Positions 1 through 6,273 of a DNA stretch of 9,352 bases are shown here, in pieces; position 1 is the stretch's first letter, and every line of letters starts with the position of its first letter. Origin of the DNA: Planctomycetota bacterium (GTDB lineage Bacteria > Planctomycetota > Planctomycetia > Pirellulales > Lacipirellulaceae); contig JAJRUA010000164.1 of the NCBI GenBank assembly GCA_024278035.1, positions 1 through 9,352 on the forward strand. The letters are read 5' to 3'. The position numbers and the translations under genes were made by a program. The notes beneath the pieces were generated by a model. That model was not told where the DNA came from, searched no databases, and saw nothing but the letters and a program-made list of their open reading frames with translations.

Positions 1-181
1 AAACAAGAATCATCGCCACACCCGCCTGACGAAGCCCCGCAGCTCGCTTTTCTAATTCCTCTTCGGATAGAGAGGAAACGGCATTCCCCTCGCTTGCCGA
101 ACTTCGCGCAAGCTTTCCGGCAGCCGGGGACCAACTTGGCAGCATAAACGGATCGTAAGCCCCCGCTTCGTAAGCCGACAT
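1..181 (-). CDS. PilP/GspC-like protein, N-terminal part (runs off left edge)
   Basis: The reading frame opens with ATG at 181-179 and stays open for 60 codons to the window edge. A GGGAGG ribosome-binding site lies about 10 nt upstream, 16 nt after the stop of the previous gene. The protein begins MSAYEAGAYDPFMLPSW. The YDPFMLP piece matches the DPF..P motif that PilP, GspC and GspB proteins carry just before their periplasmic beta domain. It is followed by a Ser/Glu-rich helix (SEEELEKRAAGLRQ) leading into AGVAMILV, which looks like the first strand of a small beta domain. There is no signal peptide or membrane segment in the visible part, which is odd for a periplasmic domain. The upstream 95-residue protein supplies exactly such an anchor, and the two become one frame if the poly-C tract at 283-293 loses one base. 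The expected role is to link PilN/PilO to the secretin. The C-terminus is not seen, so the family call is tentative. Confidence 0.6.
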   Translation of the reverse strand, partial: MSAYEAGAYDPFMLPSWSPAAGKLARSSASEGNAVSSLSEEELEKRAAGLRQAGVAMILV

Positions 182-197
182 AAGTGGAACCTCCCGC

Positions 198-485
198 TTA
201 GCGGTGGGAAGGGCTTTGGCAGATTGGGGCGAGGGGCGTTTCTTCTTGTTCACGTTTCTTGGTGGCCTTCGCCCTCGATTGCGGGGGGGGGGGCTTCAGC
301 GTTTTGGAACTTACGAACTTAGGCGACGAAGAGGCAGCTTTCTTTGCGACCCTTTTATTCGGGCTCGATTGGCCACCGAAAGAGATAATTTGCGGCCCCC
401 AAACCATTGCCAGTAGCAATAGCAATCCCACGATCGCTGCCCCTTTGGCAGGTGTCAGCCCCAATTGTTTCAGTCGCTCTTGCAT
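198..485 (-). CDS. Short membrane-anchored Pro/Lys-rich protein, possible anchor half of a GspC/PilP-like subunit
   Basis: A 95-residue protein starts at ATG 485, 25 nt after the pilO-like stop, with no clear ribosome-binding site, so coupling to the upstream gene is likely. Residues 1-14 are a short cytoplasmic tail, 15-36 form one transmembrane helix (KGAAIVGLLLLLAMVWG), and the rest is a low-complexity linker rich in Ser, Lys, Pro, Gln and Glu. This is the anchor-plus-linker half of GspC, GspB or PilP proteins, but the periplasmic domain is missing. A run of 11 Cs encodes PPPP at residues 65-68. After it the frame continues 27 codons and stops at TAA 200-198. Removing one C instead opens the frame into the downstream ORF and its DPF motif. 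The gene may therefore be a frameshifted or slippage-controlled first half of a larger gene. The tail sequence alone cannot settle which frame is native. Confidence 0.6.
   Translation of the reverse strand: MQERLKQLGLTPAKGAAIVGLLLLLAMVWGPQIISFGGQSSPNKRVAKKAASSSPKFVSSKTLKPPPPQSRAKATKKREQEETPLAPICQSPSHR
283..293. repeat. 11-base homopolymer (poly-C on the coding strand)
   Basis: Eleven consecutive G on the plus strand, hence eleven C in the minus-strand coding sequence. It lies inside the 95-residue membrane protein gene and encodes four prolines. It is by far the longest homopolymer I see in the window. Tract length decides whether translation stops at 198 (11 C) or continues in frame into the ORF starting at 181 (10 or 13 C). 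Tracts of this length are prone to polymerase slippage and to sequencing error. Confidence 0.95.
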
Positions 486-510
486 CGAAAGGTGATGTGC
501 TGGAAAGGGG

Positions 511-1077
511 CTATTCGGTCGGAGTCATTCCGTAATACAAAGAGTATTGCAATTCAATAGGATAGCTGTTGGCGGAGGTGCCAGGACTAACCCGCAGTCG
601 TGTGAGCGAGGCAAGTCGAGGCAGTTGGCTCACCTCTTCAAGTAATTCGCAGAGACCGTGATGGGTCGCTTCACCCGTTATGTGGATTGAAACCGAGGAA
701 TAGGTCTGTGCCTCGGAAACGGTGCCACGACGGAAATCGTTGATCTGCACTCCATGGTTCGTTGCTAAACGGCTGATATCGCCAAGAAATTCTCCTTCGC
801 GTGGTTGGTCGGGTGCCCGACGGTTGACTTCTTTTACACTTGCTAGCAAATCTCGTAGCTCTTTCTCTGTCTTTCCATGTTGTTGCCGGATTGTCTGGCT
901 TTCGTTCAATTTAGCTTTGACTAATTCGGCACGCGTAGCGAGGCCATGATGCCAATCCGCGAGCGGCCGATAAACAGCTCCATAACTGACCGCCATAACA
1001 ATCAGTGCGCATACTAACCCTAAGGCGTGGACTGCCCCTGTCGGTAAGTTCGGTAAGACCGGTTGTCGGGGTTGCAT
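511..1077 (-). CDS. pilO: PilO-like type IV pilus / T2SS inner-membrane platform protein
   Basis: This 188-residue protein has the PilO/GspM plan: a short cytoplasmic tail, one transmembrane helix at about 14-36, a charged coiled coil at about 44-85, and a C-terminal alpha/beta ferredoxin-like domain at about 95-185. It would form a heterodimer with the PilN-like product and sit in the inner-membrane alignment complex between motor and secretin. The C-terminal region has the expected alternation, with a strand at SVSIHITGEA, a helix at HHGLCELLEEVSQL, then LTRLRVSP and YPIELQYSLYY. Length is near the usual PilO size of about 200 residues. It starts at ATG 1077, 18 nt after the pilN-like stop, with only a weak GAG ribosome-binding site. 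Identification rests on architecture, gene order after PilM and PilN, and size, since PilO sequences are poorly conserved. Confidence 0.82.
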   Translation of the reverse strand: MQPRQPVLPNLPTGAVHALGLVCALIVMAVSYGAVYRPLADWHHGLATRAELVKAKLNESQTIRQQHGKTEKELRDLLASVKEVNRRAPDQPREGEFLGDISRLATNHGVQINDFRRGTVSEAQTYSSVSIHITGEATHHGLCELLEEVSQLPRLASLTRLRVSPGTSANSYPIELQYSLYYGMTPTE

Positions 1078-1095
1078 TAAAAGCTCGCTAGCGTC

Positions 1096-1671
1096 TTAAA
1101 AAAGGCAATTGATCTCAAAAGAACGGAGCGTGGGCCCTCCGCCACGAAGAGGACGGCTTGAATCAACGGTGACGGAATCGAATAGGCCCGAGTCACGGAG
1201 CCCTGCCACGAAAGCAGCGACAGCAAGGCTGTCGGCGCCAGCCCCGCCGAGATGAAGGCGTCGGTGCGAGCCTTTTTTCTTCCTCCCCGATTGGGATGAG
1301 CCTTCGTACTCGAACTTGGAGATATAGACGTCCCCTCCCCGTTCACTAGCCGCCTTTGAAACAGCCCCCAGAAGTGCGACTCCTTTTGTCTCACTTGAAA
1401 GCTCCAGGGAGATTTTTTCCCGGCCACGGAGGTTGGAGACAAGCTGTAAGAGTTCGCGTTTTTCTTCGACCAGTTTTGCGAGGGGGGCAAAGCGAGTTTC
1501 ATAGGCTTTGAGTTTTTGGGCCGCGGCAAGACCTCGACCCCATTCGATTCCACAGGCAGTCAAACAGACAATGCCGGCAACCGTAATTATTGTCGACCAA
1601 AAGCGTAAAACACGCTTTCTGGCATAAAGCCTCTGAGTGGCGAGAGGAATCAAGTTCAGGTGGTTCTTCAT
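1096..1671 (-). CDS. pilN: PilN-like type IV pilus / T2SS inner-membrane platform protein
   Basis: I chose ATG 1671 (191 residues) because it gives the classic PilN start MKNHLNLIPL, follows a good AAAGGAG ribosome-binding site, and overlaps the PilM-like stop as ATGA. A longer in-frame start at 1806 would put 45 unrelated residues in front. The NLIP motif at residues 6-9 is the short cytoplasmic segment by which PilN docks into a groove of PilM in characterised systems. One transmembrane helix follows at about 24-43, a coiled coil at about 50-85, and an alpha/beta domain at about 98-190 with a strand DVYISKFEYEG and a helix DSLAVAAFVAGLRDSG. A basic, Gly/Ser-rich loop (SSQSGRKKKGSHRR) at 125-138 interrupts the domain. 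The product pairs with the PilO-like protein. Translational coupling with the PilM-like gene fits direct contact between the two proteins. Confidence 0.85.
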   Translation of the reverse strand: MKNHLNLIPLATQRLYARKRVLRFWSTIITVAGIVCLTACGIEWGRGLAAAQKLKAYETRFAPLAKLVEEKRELLQLVSNLRGREKISLELSSETKGVALLGAVSKAASERGGDVYISKFEYEGSSQSGRKKKGSHRRLHLGGAGADSLAVAAFVAGLRDSGLFDSVTVDSSRPLRGGGPTLRSFEINCLF

Positions 1672-2684
1672 CGACTCGCTCCTTTCGTGCTCCAAGCAAG
1701 AGCCGAAAGGGCAATGGCAGGCCCAAACAGGCAAGCAGGTGCTTCCGAAATGGAATCCGCGCAATCGATCCCTTCGGGGTACCAAGCGTCCGACTGAACA
1801 TTGCATTTACTACCAATCCACTCAGGCAACCCCGGTACGGTTGCCCCCATCCCAAAGACCCAAAGTCGCTCAGGACGACGGGTTTTTAGTTTCCCTTCTA
1901 GGTGAGAGAAGGTTGATTGCACCTCATCGACCAAAGGAAATGCGGCTTGAGCAAGGGCCTCTGAGACCGATTTAGCGACAAGGTCCGACTCTGATTGTTT
2001 GCCGTTAAGAACGCCGTAACGAATCGCTACTTTTTCCGCTTCGTTTTCTGAAAGCTCGAGCGTCGAACCGAGCGAGTCGAGCAGGGATCCGAAAGCCCCC
2101 TGTTTTAATTTCCGGGCATAAACGGCCAATCCGCCTTGGGCAACGACGAGGGTTGCACTGGCGGCCCCCCAATCAAGTGCCGCAACAAGCCCATCCGGTT
2201 GGTAACCTGGAGCAAGCGCCAGGGCCCTAGCAAGAGCAAGGGGAAGACCATCCACAACACAACATTGAAGTCCCGCTTTTCCTAGACCGTAGCAAAGGTC
2301 GTTGACTTCCGCTTCAGGCAATGACAAGGAGTAGCTACTGTTGGGGCCTGCTTGCCATTGATCGATGCAGACTCCAGTCGGCGCGACACCGGCCGGAGGG
2401 TCGTCTGTAGCGATCGTGCAAAGACTCATCGAGGTAACGGCAGCCGCCCGATGGCCCCTGTTTTTACTGCCCAGGGTCCGAGCAGTTTCGATTTCGTGCC
2501 GACACTGCTCGCCTTGGTCGGTTACGCCCGCAGCGCCCTTCCAGCGTGGGGTGATTGTCATGGCGGAAAGCTCTAGTCCACGGCCAACACGCCGCAACTG
2601 TGCGAGCTTCAGCGCCCGTGCCCCTCGATCAATTCCAATCCATCCAGCGGTTCCTGCACCTTTGCTAAACAAGTTATTGAACAC
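1668..2684 (-). CDS. pilM: PilM-like (GspL cytoplasmic domain-like) actin-fold protein
   Basis: This is an actin-like fold protein of the PilM/GspL group, the cytoplasmic ring component that links the motor ATPase to the membrane proteins. From the GTG start at 2684 it is 338 residues, near the usual 340-360. It begins MFNNLFSKGAGTAGWIGIDRG, matching PilM N-termini, which have a short basic lead before the first phosphate loop (IGIDRG, 16-21). The second nucleotide loop is ALDWGAAS at 169-176, followed by a strand pair and a helix with LSENEAEKVAIRYG, where PilM proteins carry a conserved AE/K pattern. FGMGATVPGLPEWI near 277-290 is the adenosine-side loop. ATG codons at 2750 and 2720 are possible starts but would overlap the preceding gene by 77 or 47 nt and add an atypical N-terminus. 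The chosen GTG overlaps it by 11 nt, with a G-rich but weak ribosome-binding site. Cysteines are unusually frequent for a cytoplasmic protein. Confidence 0.82.
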   Translation of the reverse strand: MFNNLFSKGAGTAGWIGIDRGARALKLAQLRRVGRGLELSAMTITPRWKGAAGVTDQGEQCRHEIETARTLGSKNRGHRAAAVTSMSLCTIATDDPPAGVAPTGVCIDQWQAGPNSSYSLSLPEAEVNDLCYGLGKAGLQCCVVDGLPLALARALALAPGYQPDGLVAALDWGAASATLVVAQGGLAVYARKLKQGAFGSLLDSLGSTLELSENEAEKVAIRYGVLNGKQSESDLVAKSVSEALAQAAFPLVDEVQSTFSHLEGKLKTRRPERLWVFGMGATVPGLPEWIGSKCNVQSDAWYPEGIDCADSISEAPACLFGPAIALSALAWSTKGASR

Positions 2685-2946
2685 GCCGACCCCCGCCAAA
2701 ATTCGCGTTGCGAGCAGCATCGATACGCATTTTTTCAACCGTTGTCTCAACCCGAGCTAATCGGGCGTCGATCGATCGAAGTACCACAGCGATTTCGCGA
2801 AGTATCTTTTCCGAGCGCATGGCACCTGAGGTGAAAGCCTGTTGAGGGGCGTTCCGACGAGGCTCCGCCTGAGCGAGGGGTTTATTGGCCCATGAGCCAC
2901 CCAGGACCAGAACGGCAATTAGCAAAAGAACCGTGCGTGTGTTCAT
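2674..2946 (-). CDS. Small exported protein with C-terminal amphipathic helix, unknown function
   Basis: I do not recognise the family. I chose ATG 2946 because it follows a GCGAGG ribosome-binding site by 5 nt and opens with a textbook Sec signal peptide (MNTRTVLLLIAVLVLGGSWA, then probable cleavage after AQA at residue 27). An upstream in-frame start at 3006 would bury the signal. The mature part of about 63 residues has a disordered Pro/Gln/Ala segment, then a helix from about 43 to 77 with hydrophobic residues at I48, I52, L56, I59, L63, V66 and V70, suggesting a short coiled coil, and a Gly/Arg tail (NFGGGRRVQ). It lies 31 nt after the GspF-like gene and overlaps the PilM-like start, so it is made with the machine. 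It could be a periplasmic accessory or partner of PilN/PilO. That role is inference from position only. Confidence 0.65.
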   Translation of the reverse strand: MNTRTVLLLIAVLVLGGSWANKPLAQAEPRRNAPQQAFTSGAMRSEKILREIAVVLRSIDARLARVETTVEKMRIDAARNANFGGGRRVQ

Positions 2947-2977
2947 GGTATCCTCGCTAAGAATGGAAAATAGCCCG

Positions 2978-4114
2978 TTATTGTTGAGCAATTGTGGCAA
3001 TATCAAACACGGGCAGCATGACTGCTAGCACGACAATGGCGATGACTGCCCCCATAATAATCGTCATAAATGGCTCGATGGCTGAGAGCAACTGCTGAGC
3101 CGAGGCTTGTCCTTCTTCTTCATAGTGGACTCCCATCATCAATGTGACTTCGCCCAGCTTTCCTGTCTTCTCAGCGGTGGCGATCATCTCGGTTGCCGAT
3201 GCTGGCAAGACAATGTTGCCTTTCATCGCGTCACTCAAGCTTCTGCCATTCGTGACGGCCTCTTCAAGCTCCAGCGAAAGGTCCTTGAACAGGCTATTTT
3301 GAACCGCATGGCGTAGTAGTCCCAAACAGTCCAGCAGCGGAACGCCTGCTGAGAGCAAGAGGCCCATTAGCTGGCAAACGCGGGCACCGATCAATAAGCG
3401 AACTAGCTCATTTAATTTAGGGGTGCGCAGGAGGAGCGTATCAACGAACCGTCGCCCGGCAGGCGTTACTTTGGCAGCAACGATTGCTGCCATACCACAA
3501 CCTGCTAGCGGCCCCCATAACCACCAGCGTCCACGAATTTCATCTCCTACGGCTAACAAAATCCTCGTAATCAAGGGCAATGCGAGGTCGTACTGGTCAA
3601 AAATGCTTGAAAATTGTGGCAAAACAAATACGATCAAAATCGAGACTACACTCAGCGAGACAACGGTCAACAGGGCCGGATAGATCATCATGCCCCGAAT
3701 CGTCCGGCGAAGTCGTAGTTCGCTCCGGAGCAGCTCTGCTAGCTGAGTCAGTATTTCCGACATCTTGCCCGAAGATTCGCCAGCCGTGATCGTTGCGATA
3801 TAGGCCTCATCAAACATTCCCGGATGCTTACGCAAAGCGGAGGAAAAACTCGAGCCGCCGAGGACGTCCTCGTTGATCTCTTCGAGGGCCGACCTTACGG
3901 CAGGGCGCTGAAATTGTTGGACAAGTGACTTGAGTGCCGACGAGACGGCAACGCCAGCACCGGTCATCATCGCCAGTTGCGAAGTGAACTGGACCCTTTC
4001 GTTCGGCGCGAATCGCGTCCCAGAACCTGGGAGCTTGGGGGCAGGAAAGCTCGCGGCAGCCGTGCTTTCGTTTGAGGAAAACAGCTCCGTAGATAAAGTG
4101 ACTGAAGTGGCCAT
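2978..4114 (-). CDS. gspF: GspF/PilC-family inner-membrane platform protein
   Basis: At 378 residues this is close to the usual length of about 400. It is the polytopic protein on which the pilin fibre is assembled and which the hexameric ATPase turns or pushes. Two T2SSF domains are visible, at about 42-165 and 245-368, each a helical bundle with the repeated signature seen as AGESSGKM (111-118) and AEKTGKLGEV (314-323). Predicted membrane helices are at about 144-166, 197-215 and 348-370, the normal three-helix topology. Residues 1-38 form a Ser/Ala/Pro-rich cytoplasmic lead that is poorly conserved in the family. It begins at ATG 4114, 34 nt after the GspE-like stop. The sequence before the ATG is C-rich with no ribosome-binding site, so expression may rely on coupling to gspE. 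The family call is firm. Whether the machine is a pilus or a secretion system is not decided by this gene. Confidence 0.95.
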   Translation of the reverse strand: MATSVTLSTELFSSNESTAAASFPAPKLPGSGTRFAPNERVQFTSQLAMMTGAGVAVSSALKSLVQQFQRPAVRSALEEINEDVLGGSSFSSALRKHPGMFDEAYIATITAGESSGKMSEILTQLAELLRSELRLRRTIRGMMIYPALLTVVSLSVVSILIVFVLPQFSSIFDQYDLALPLITRILLAVGDEIRGRWWLWGPLAGCGMAAIVAAKVTPAGRRFVDTLLLRTPKLNELVRLLIGARVCQLMGLLLSAGVPLLDCLGLLRHAVQNSLFKDLSLELEEAVTNGRSLSDAMKGNIVLPASATEMIATAEKTGKLGEVTLMMGVHYEEEGQASAQQLLSAIEPFMTIIMGAVIAIVVLAVMLPVFDIATIAQQ

Positions 4115-4148
4115 GGTAGGGATGGGGGTGGAGCTTGCCAGAAATTGA

Positions 4149-5915
4149 TTACTCGAACAGGGTAACGCGTGCCACTTCTTCGAGGCTGGTTACTTCGCGG
4201 TCGGCCAGATCAAGGCCGCCAGAAAGCAACGTTGGCCTACCCGAGTCATATAACCACTTGCGAACACTGTCGGTTGTGGCGTCGCGTGAAATGATTCGGC
4301 GAAGCTCCGTATCGGCTGCTAACACTTCATAGATGCCGGTCCGGCCACGGTAGCCGGTGTCATAACATTGTCGGCAACCTTCGCCACGTGAGAACTTACG
4401 GCCAAAGTCCCCTTGGAAGTGCATGACCTCAAGCATTTCTGCACTGGCGTAGTGTGTCGTCCGGCAATGGGGGCAAATTTTACGAACAAGCCGCTGGGCG
4501 ACAACTCCCACCAATGCGGCCGACAGTTTGTAGGGCTCAACGCCCATGTACACCATTCGAGTAATCGCTCCCGCCGCATCGTTTGTGTGCAATGTGCTTA
4601 GAACAAGGTGCCCTGTGAGTGCGGCCTGAACGGCCACTTTTGCGGTCTCGGCGTCACGAATTTCCCCGATCATGATGATGTCAGGGTCTTGCCGGAGAAT
4701 CGATCGCAGAGAACTTGCGAAACTCAGACCCCGTACATTATCGACTTGCACCTGATTGACCTGTTCAATTTGGTACTCGACCGGGTCTTCAACAGTTACA
4801 ACATTCGAGTGAACCGATTTGATCAACTCCAAAGCTGAATACAGCGTCGTCGTTTTACCGCTACCGGTTGGTCCCGTTACTAGCGCCAGGCCATGAGGCC
4901 GCGCGAGCATCTGTTTGATATCGGTGAACAGGGTAGGGGGAATCCCCAATTCGCCAAGATTGAACGTAAGCCGCTGCTTGTCGAGCACGCGCATCACGAC
5001 CTTTTCGCCGACCACGGTCGGCAAAGTCGAAACACGGAGGTCCACTTCTTTGCCATCGACAATCACTTGGCAGCGGCCATCTTGAGGCTTGCGCTGTTCT
5101 GCAATATCCAGCTTAGCCATCACCTTAATACGGGAGACAACGGCTGGGAAAATATCGCGACGCGGGCGAATCATCTCCACAAGTTGCCCATCGATTCGGA
5201 ATCGCACGATTCCATGCTTACGGCTCGGCTCAATGTGGACATCGCTAGCGCCCTTGCGGATCGCTTGCAAAATCAAGTAGTTCACGAGGTTCACCACCGG
5301 ACTGCCGCCGACCATATCCTGTACGGTCGTTAGATCGATATCGCTCAGGTCCGCCTGAAGTTCGACGGCGGATTCATCCATGTCTGCCGTGACAGAATCC
5401 ACCTGGAAATCCTCCTCAAACACACGGAGGATCATTCGCTCAATGGATGCTCGGAAAGCAAACACAGGGTTCACCCGCAGGCCGGTCTCTCGCTCGACAA
5501 GGTCGATCCGGTCCAGGTCGCTCGGATCGTCCAGCGCCAGGGTCAATTCATCGCGAAGCTTAAAGAGGGCAAGAACTTTATAACGATCACAAAACTTTTG
5601 ATCGAGAGTCAGCACCACTTTCGGATCGATGAGCCCTTCACGAAGACGCAGAGCGGGGCGACCAATTTGGGCTGCAATGTGCGGCAACAGGTCTTCTTCG
5701 GTCGCAACGCCCATTTCGAGAAGCGTCTCGCCCAGTTTTTGGCCATGCTTTGCTTGTAATTCAAGAGCCGCCGTGAGGTCCTCGGATGAAACAAGGTTCT
5801 CACCAATGAGCCGCTGTCCAAGCCGCTGCGGCCCCTTTTCTTTAGACGCAGTCTCTCCGGCCGGCGTTGATAGCACCGATATCTCCGTTTCAGGCGTAGC
5901 GAGAGTCGTGGTCAT
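4149..5915 (-). CDS. gspE: GspE/PilB-family assembly ATPase with MshEN domain
   Basis: This 588-residue cytoplasmic AAA-like ATPase powers pilin polymerisation. An N-terminal MshEN/T2SSE_N domain spans about 30-170 and contains two helical repeats, starting RLGQRL at 31 and KLGETL at 60. Their spacing fits the cyclic di-GMP-binding motif of MshE. The second N domain follows at about 200-320. The catalytic core has Walker A GPTGSGKT (348-355), an Asp box around VTVEDPVEY (373-381), Walker B IIMIGEIRD (413-421) and a His box STLHTND (440-446). A zinc tetracysteine is formed by CPHC (481-484) and CRQC (514-517), typical of assembly ATPases and absent from the PilT retraction group. All expected catalytic residues are present. 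The ATG overlaps the STAS gene stop as ATGA, so the two are translationally coupled. The gspF-like gene follows after 34 nt. No retraction ATPase is seen nearby. Confidence 0.97.
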   Translation of the reverse strand: MTTTLATPETEISVLSTPAGETASKEKGPQRLGQRLIGENLVSSEDLTAALELQAKHGQKLGETLLEMGVATEEDLLPHIAAQIGRPALRLREGLIDPKVVLTLDQKFCDRYKVLALFKLRDELTLALDDPSDLDRIDLVERETGLRVNPVFAFRASIERMILRVFEEDFQVDSVTADMDESAVELQADLSDIDLTTVQDMVGGSPVVNLVNYLILQAIRKGASDVHIEPSRKHGIVRFRIDGQLVEMIRPRRDIFPAVVSRIKVMAKLDIAEQRKPQDGRCQVIVDGKEVDLRVSTLPTVVGEKVVMRVLDKQRLTFNLGELGIPPTLFTDIKQMLARPHGLALVTGPTGSGKTTTLYSALELIKSVHSNVVTVEDPVEYQIEQVNQVQVDNVRGLSFASSLRSILRQDPDIIMIGEIRDAETAKVAVQAALTGHLVLSTLHTNDAAGAITRMVYMGVEPYKLSAALVGVVAQRLVRKICPHCRTTHYASAEMLEVMHFQGDFGRKFSRGEGCRQCYDTGYRGRTGIYEVLAADTELRRIISRDATTDSVRKWLYDSGRPTLLSGGLDLADREVTSLEEVARVTLFE

Positions 5916-6247
5916 TTAGCAAAGCTCGCAATCGCTTGGTTGACTCCATCAAAAAGACGAAAGGATTCAGAGACCCTTGTAGCGGTAAGAATGTCTTTGC
6001 AGAGAGGTCCAAGGGAGGCGAGGTGAGCGACACCGCCAACACCCGACACGTGATCCTGAATATCAAGCAAAGCTTCGCAGCCAGCACTATCCATGAGTGG
6101 GGCACCCGCCATATCGAACACAATTTGCGGACGTCCTCCGCGAGGTAACTCCGTTACTCGATCCACCAGCGTCTCAGCGATATCCGTATCGAGCGGCATA
6201 TCGAGCGTGAAAATTGTTACGGAACCTTGGGTGGTTTGAGTAATCAC
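5912..6247 (-). CDS. STAS-domain protein (anti-sigma factor antagonist type)
   Basis: This 111-residue single-domain protein has the STAS fold: a strand TIFTLDMPLD, a helix near 22-35, a strand PQIVFDMAG, then the signature LMDSAGCEALL with Ser54 in the position phosphorylated in SpoIIAA/RsbV-type proteins. The DSAG motif is intact, so a phospho-switch is plausible. It starts at GTG 6247, 8 nt after a GGAG within AAAGGAGAAC, 26 nt downstream of the histidine kinase gene. It ends by ATGA overlap with the ATPase gene. No RsbW/SpoIIAB-type serine kinase or PP2C phosphatase is in the window, so its kinase partner is unknown or encoded elsewhere. Position suggests it acts on the pilus motor or its regulation, possibly by binding a protein in this cluster. 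That target is inferred from gene order alone. Confidence 0.9.
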   Translation of the reverse strand: MITQTTQGSVTIFTLDMPLDTDIAETLVDRVTELPRGGRPQIVFDMAGAPLMDSAGCEALLDIQDHVSGVGGVAHLASLGPLCKDILTATRVSESFRLFDGVNQAIASFAK

Positions 6248-6273
6248 AGCGTTCTCCTTTCCTGCTAGTGTTT

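Noticed and set aside
1077..1553. 158-codon minus-strand frame overlapping the PilN-like gene
   Set aside because: It is an alternative frame of a gene that has membrane helix, NLIP motif and ATGA coupling; the alternative frame has none of these.
2768..2779. 12-bp perfect palindrome TCGATCGATCGA, a possible operator
   Set aside because: It lies inside the small exported protein's helix-coding part and is explained by codons for Arg-Ser-Ile-Asp; CGATCG is common across the window.
5912..5915. STAS/GspE overlap as a possible programmed fusion
   Set aside because: ATGA overlaps are routine translational coupling, and both proteins are complete on their own.
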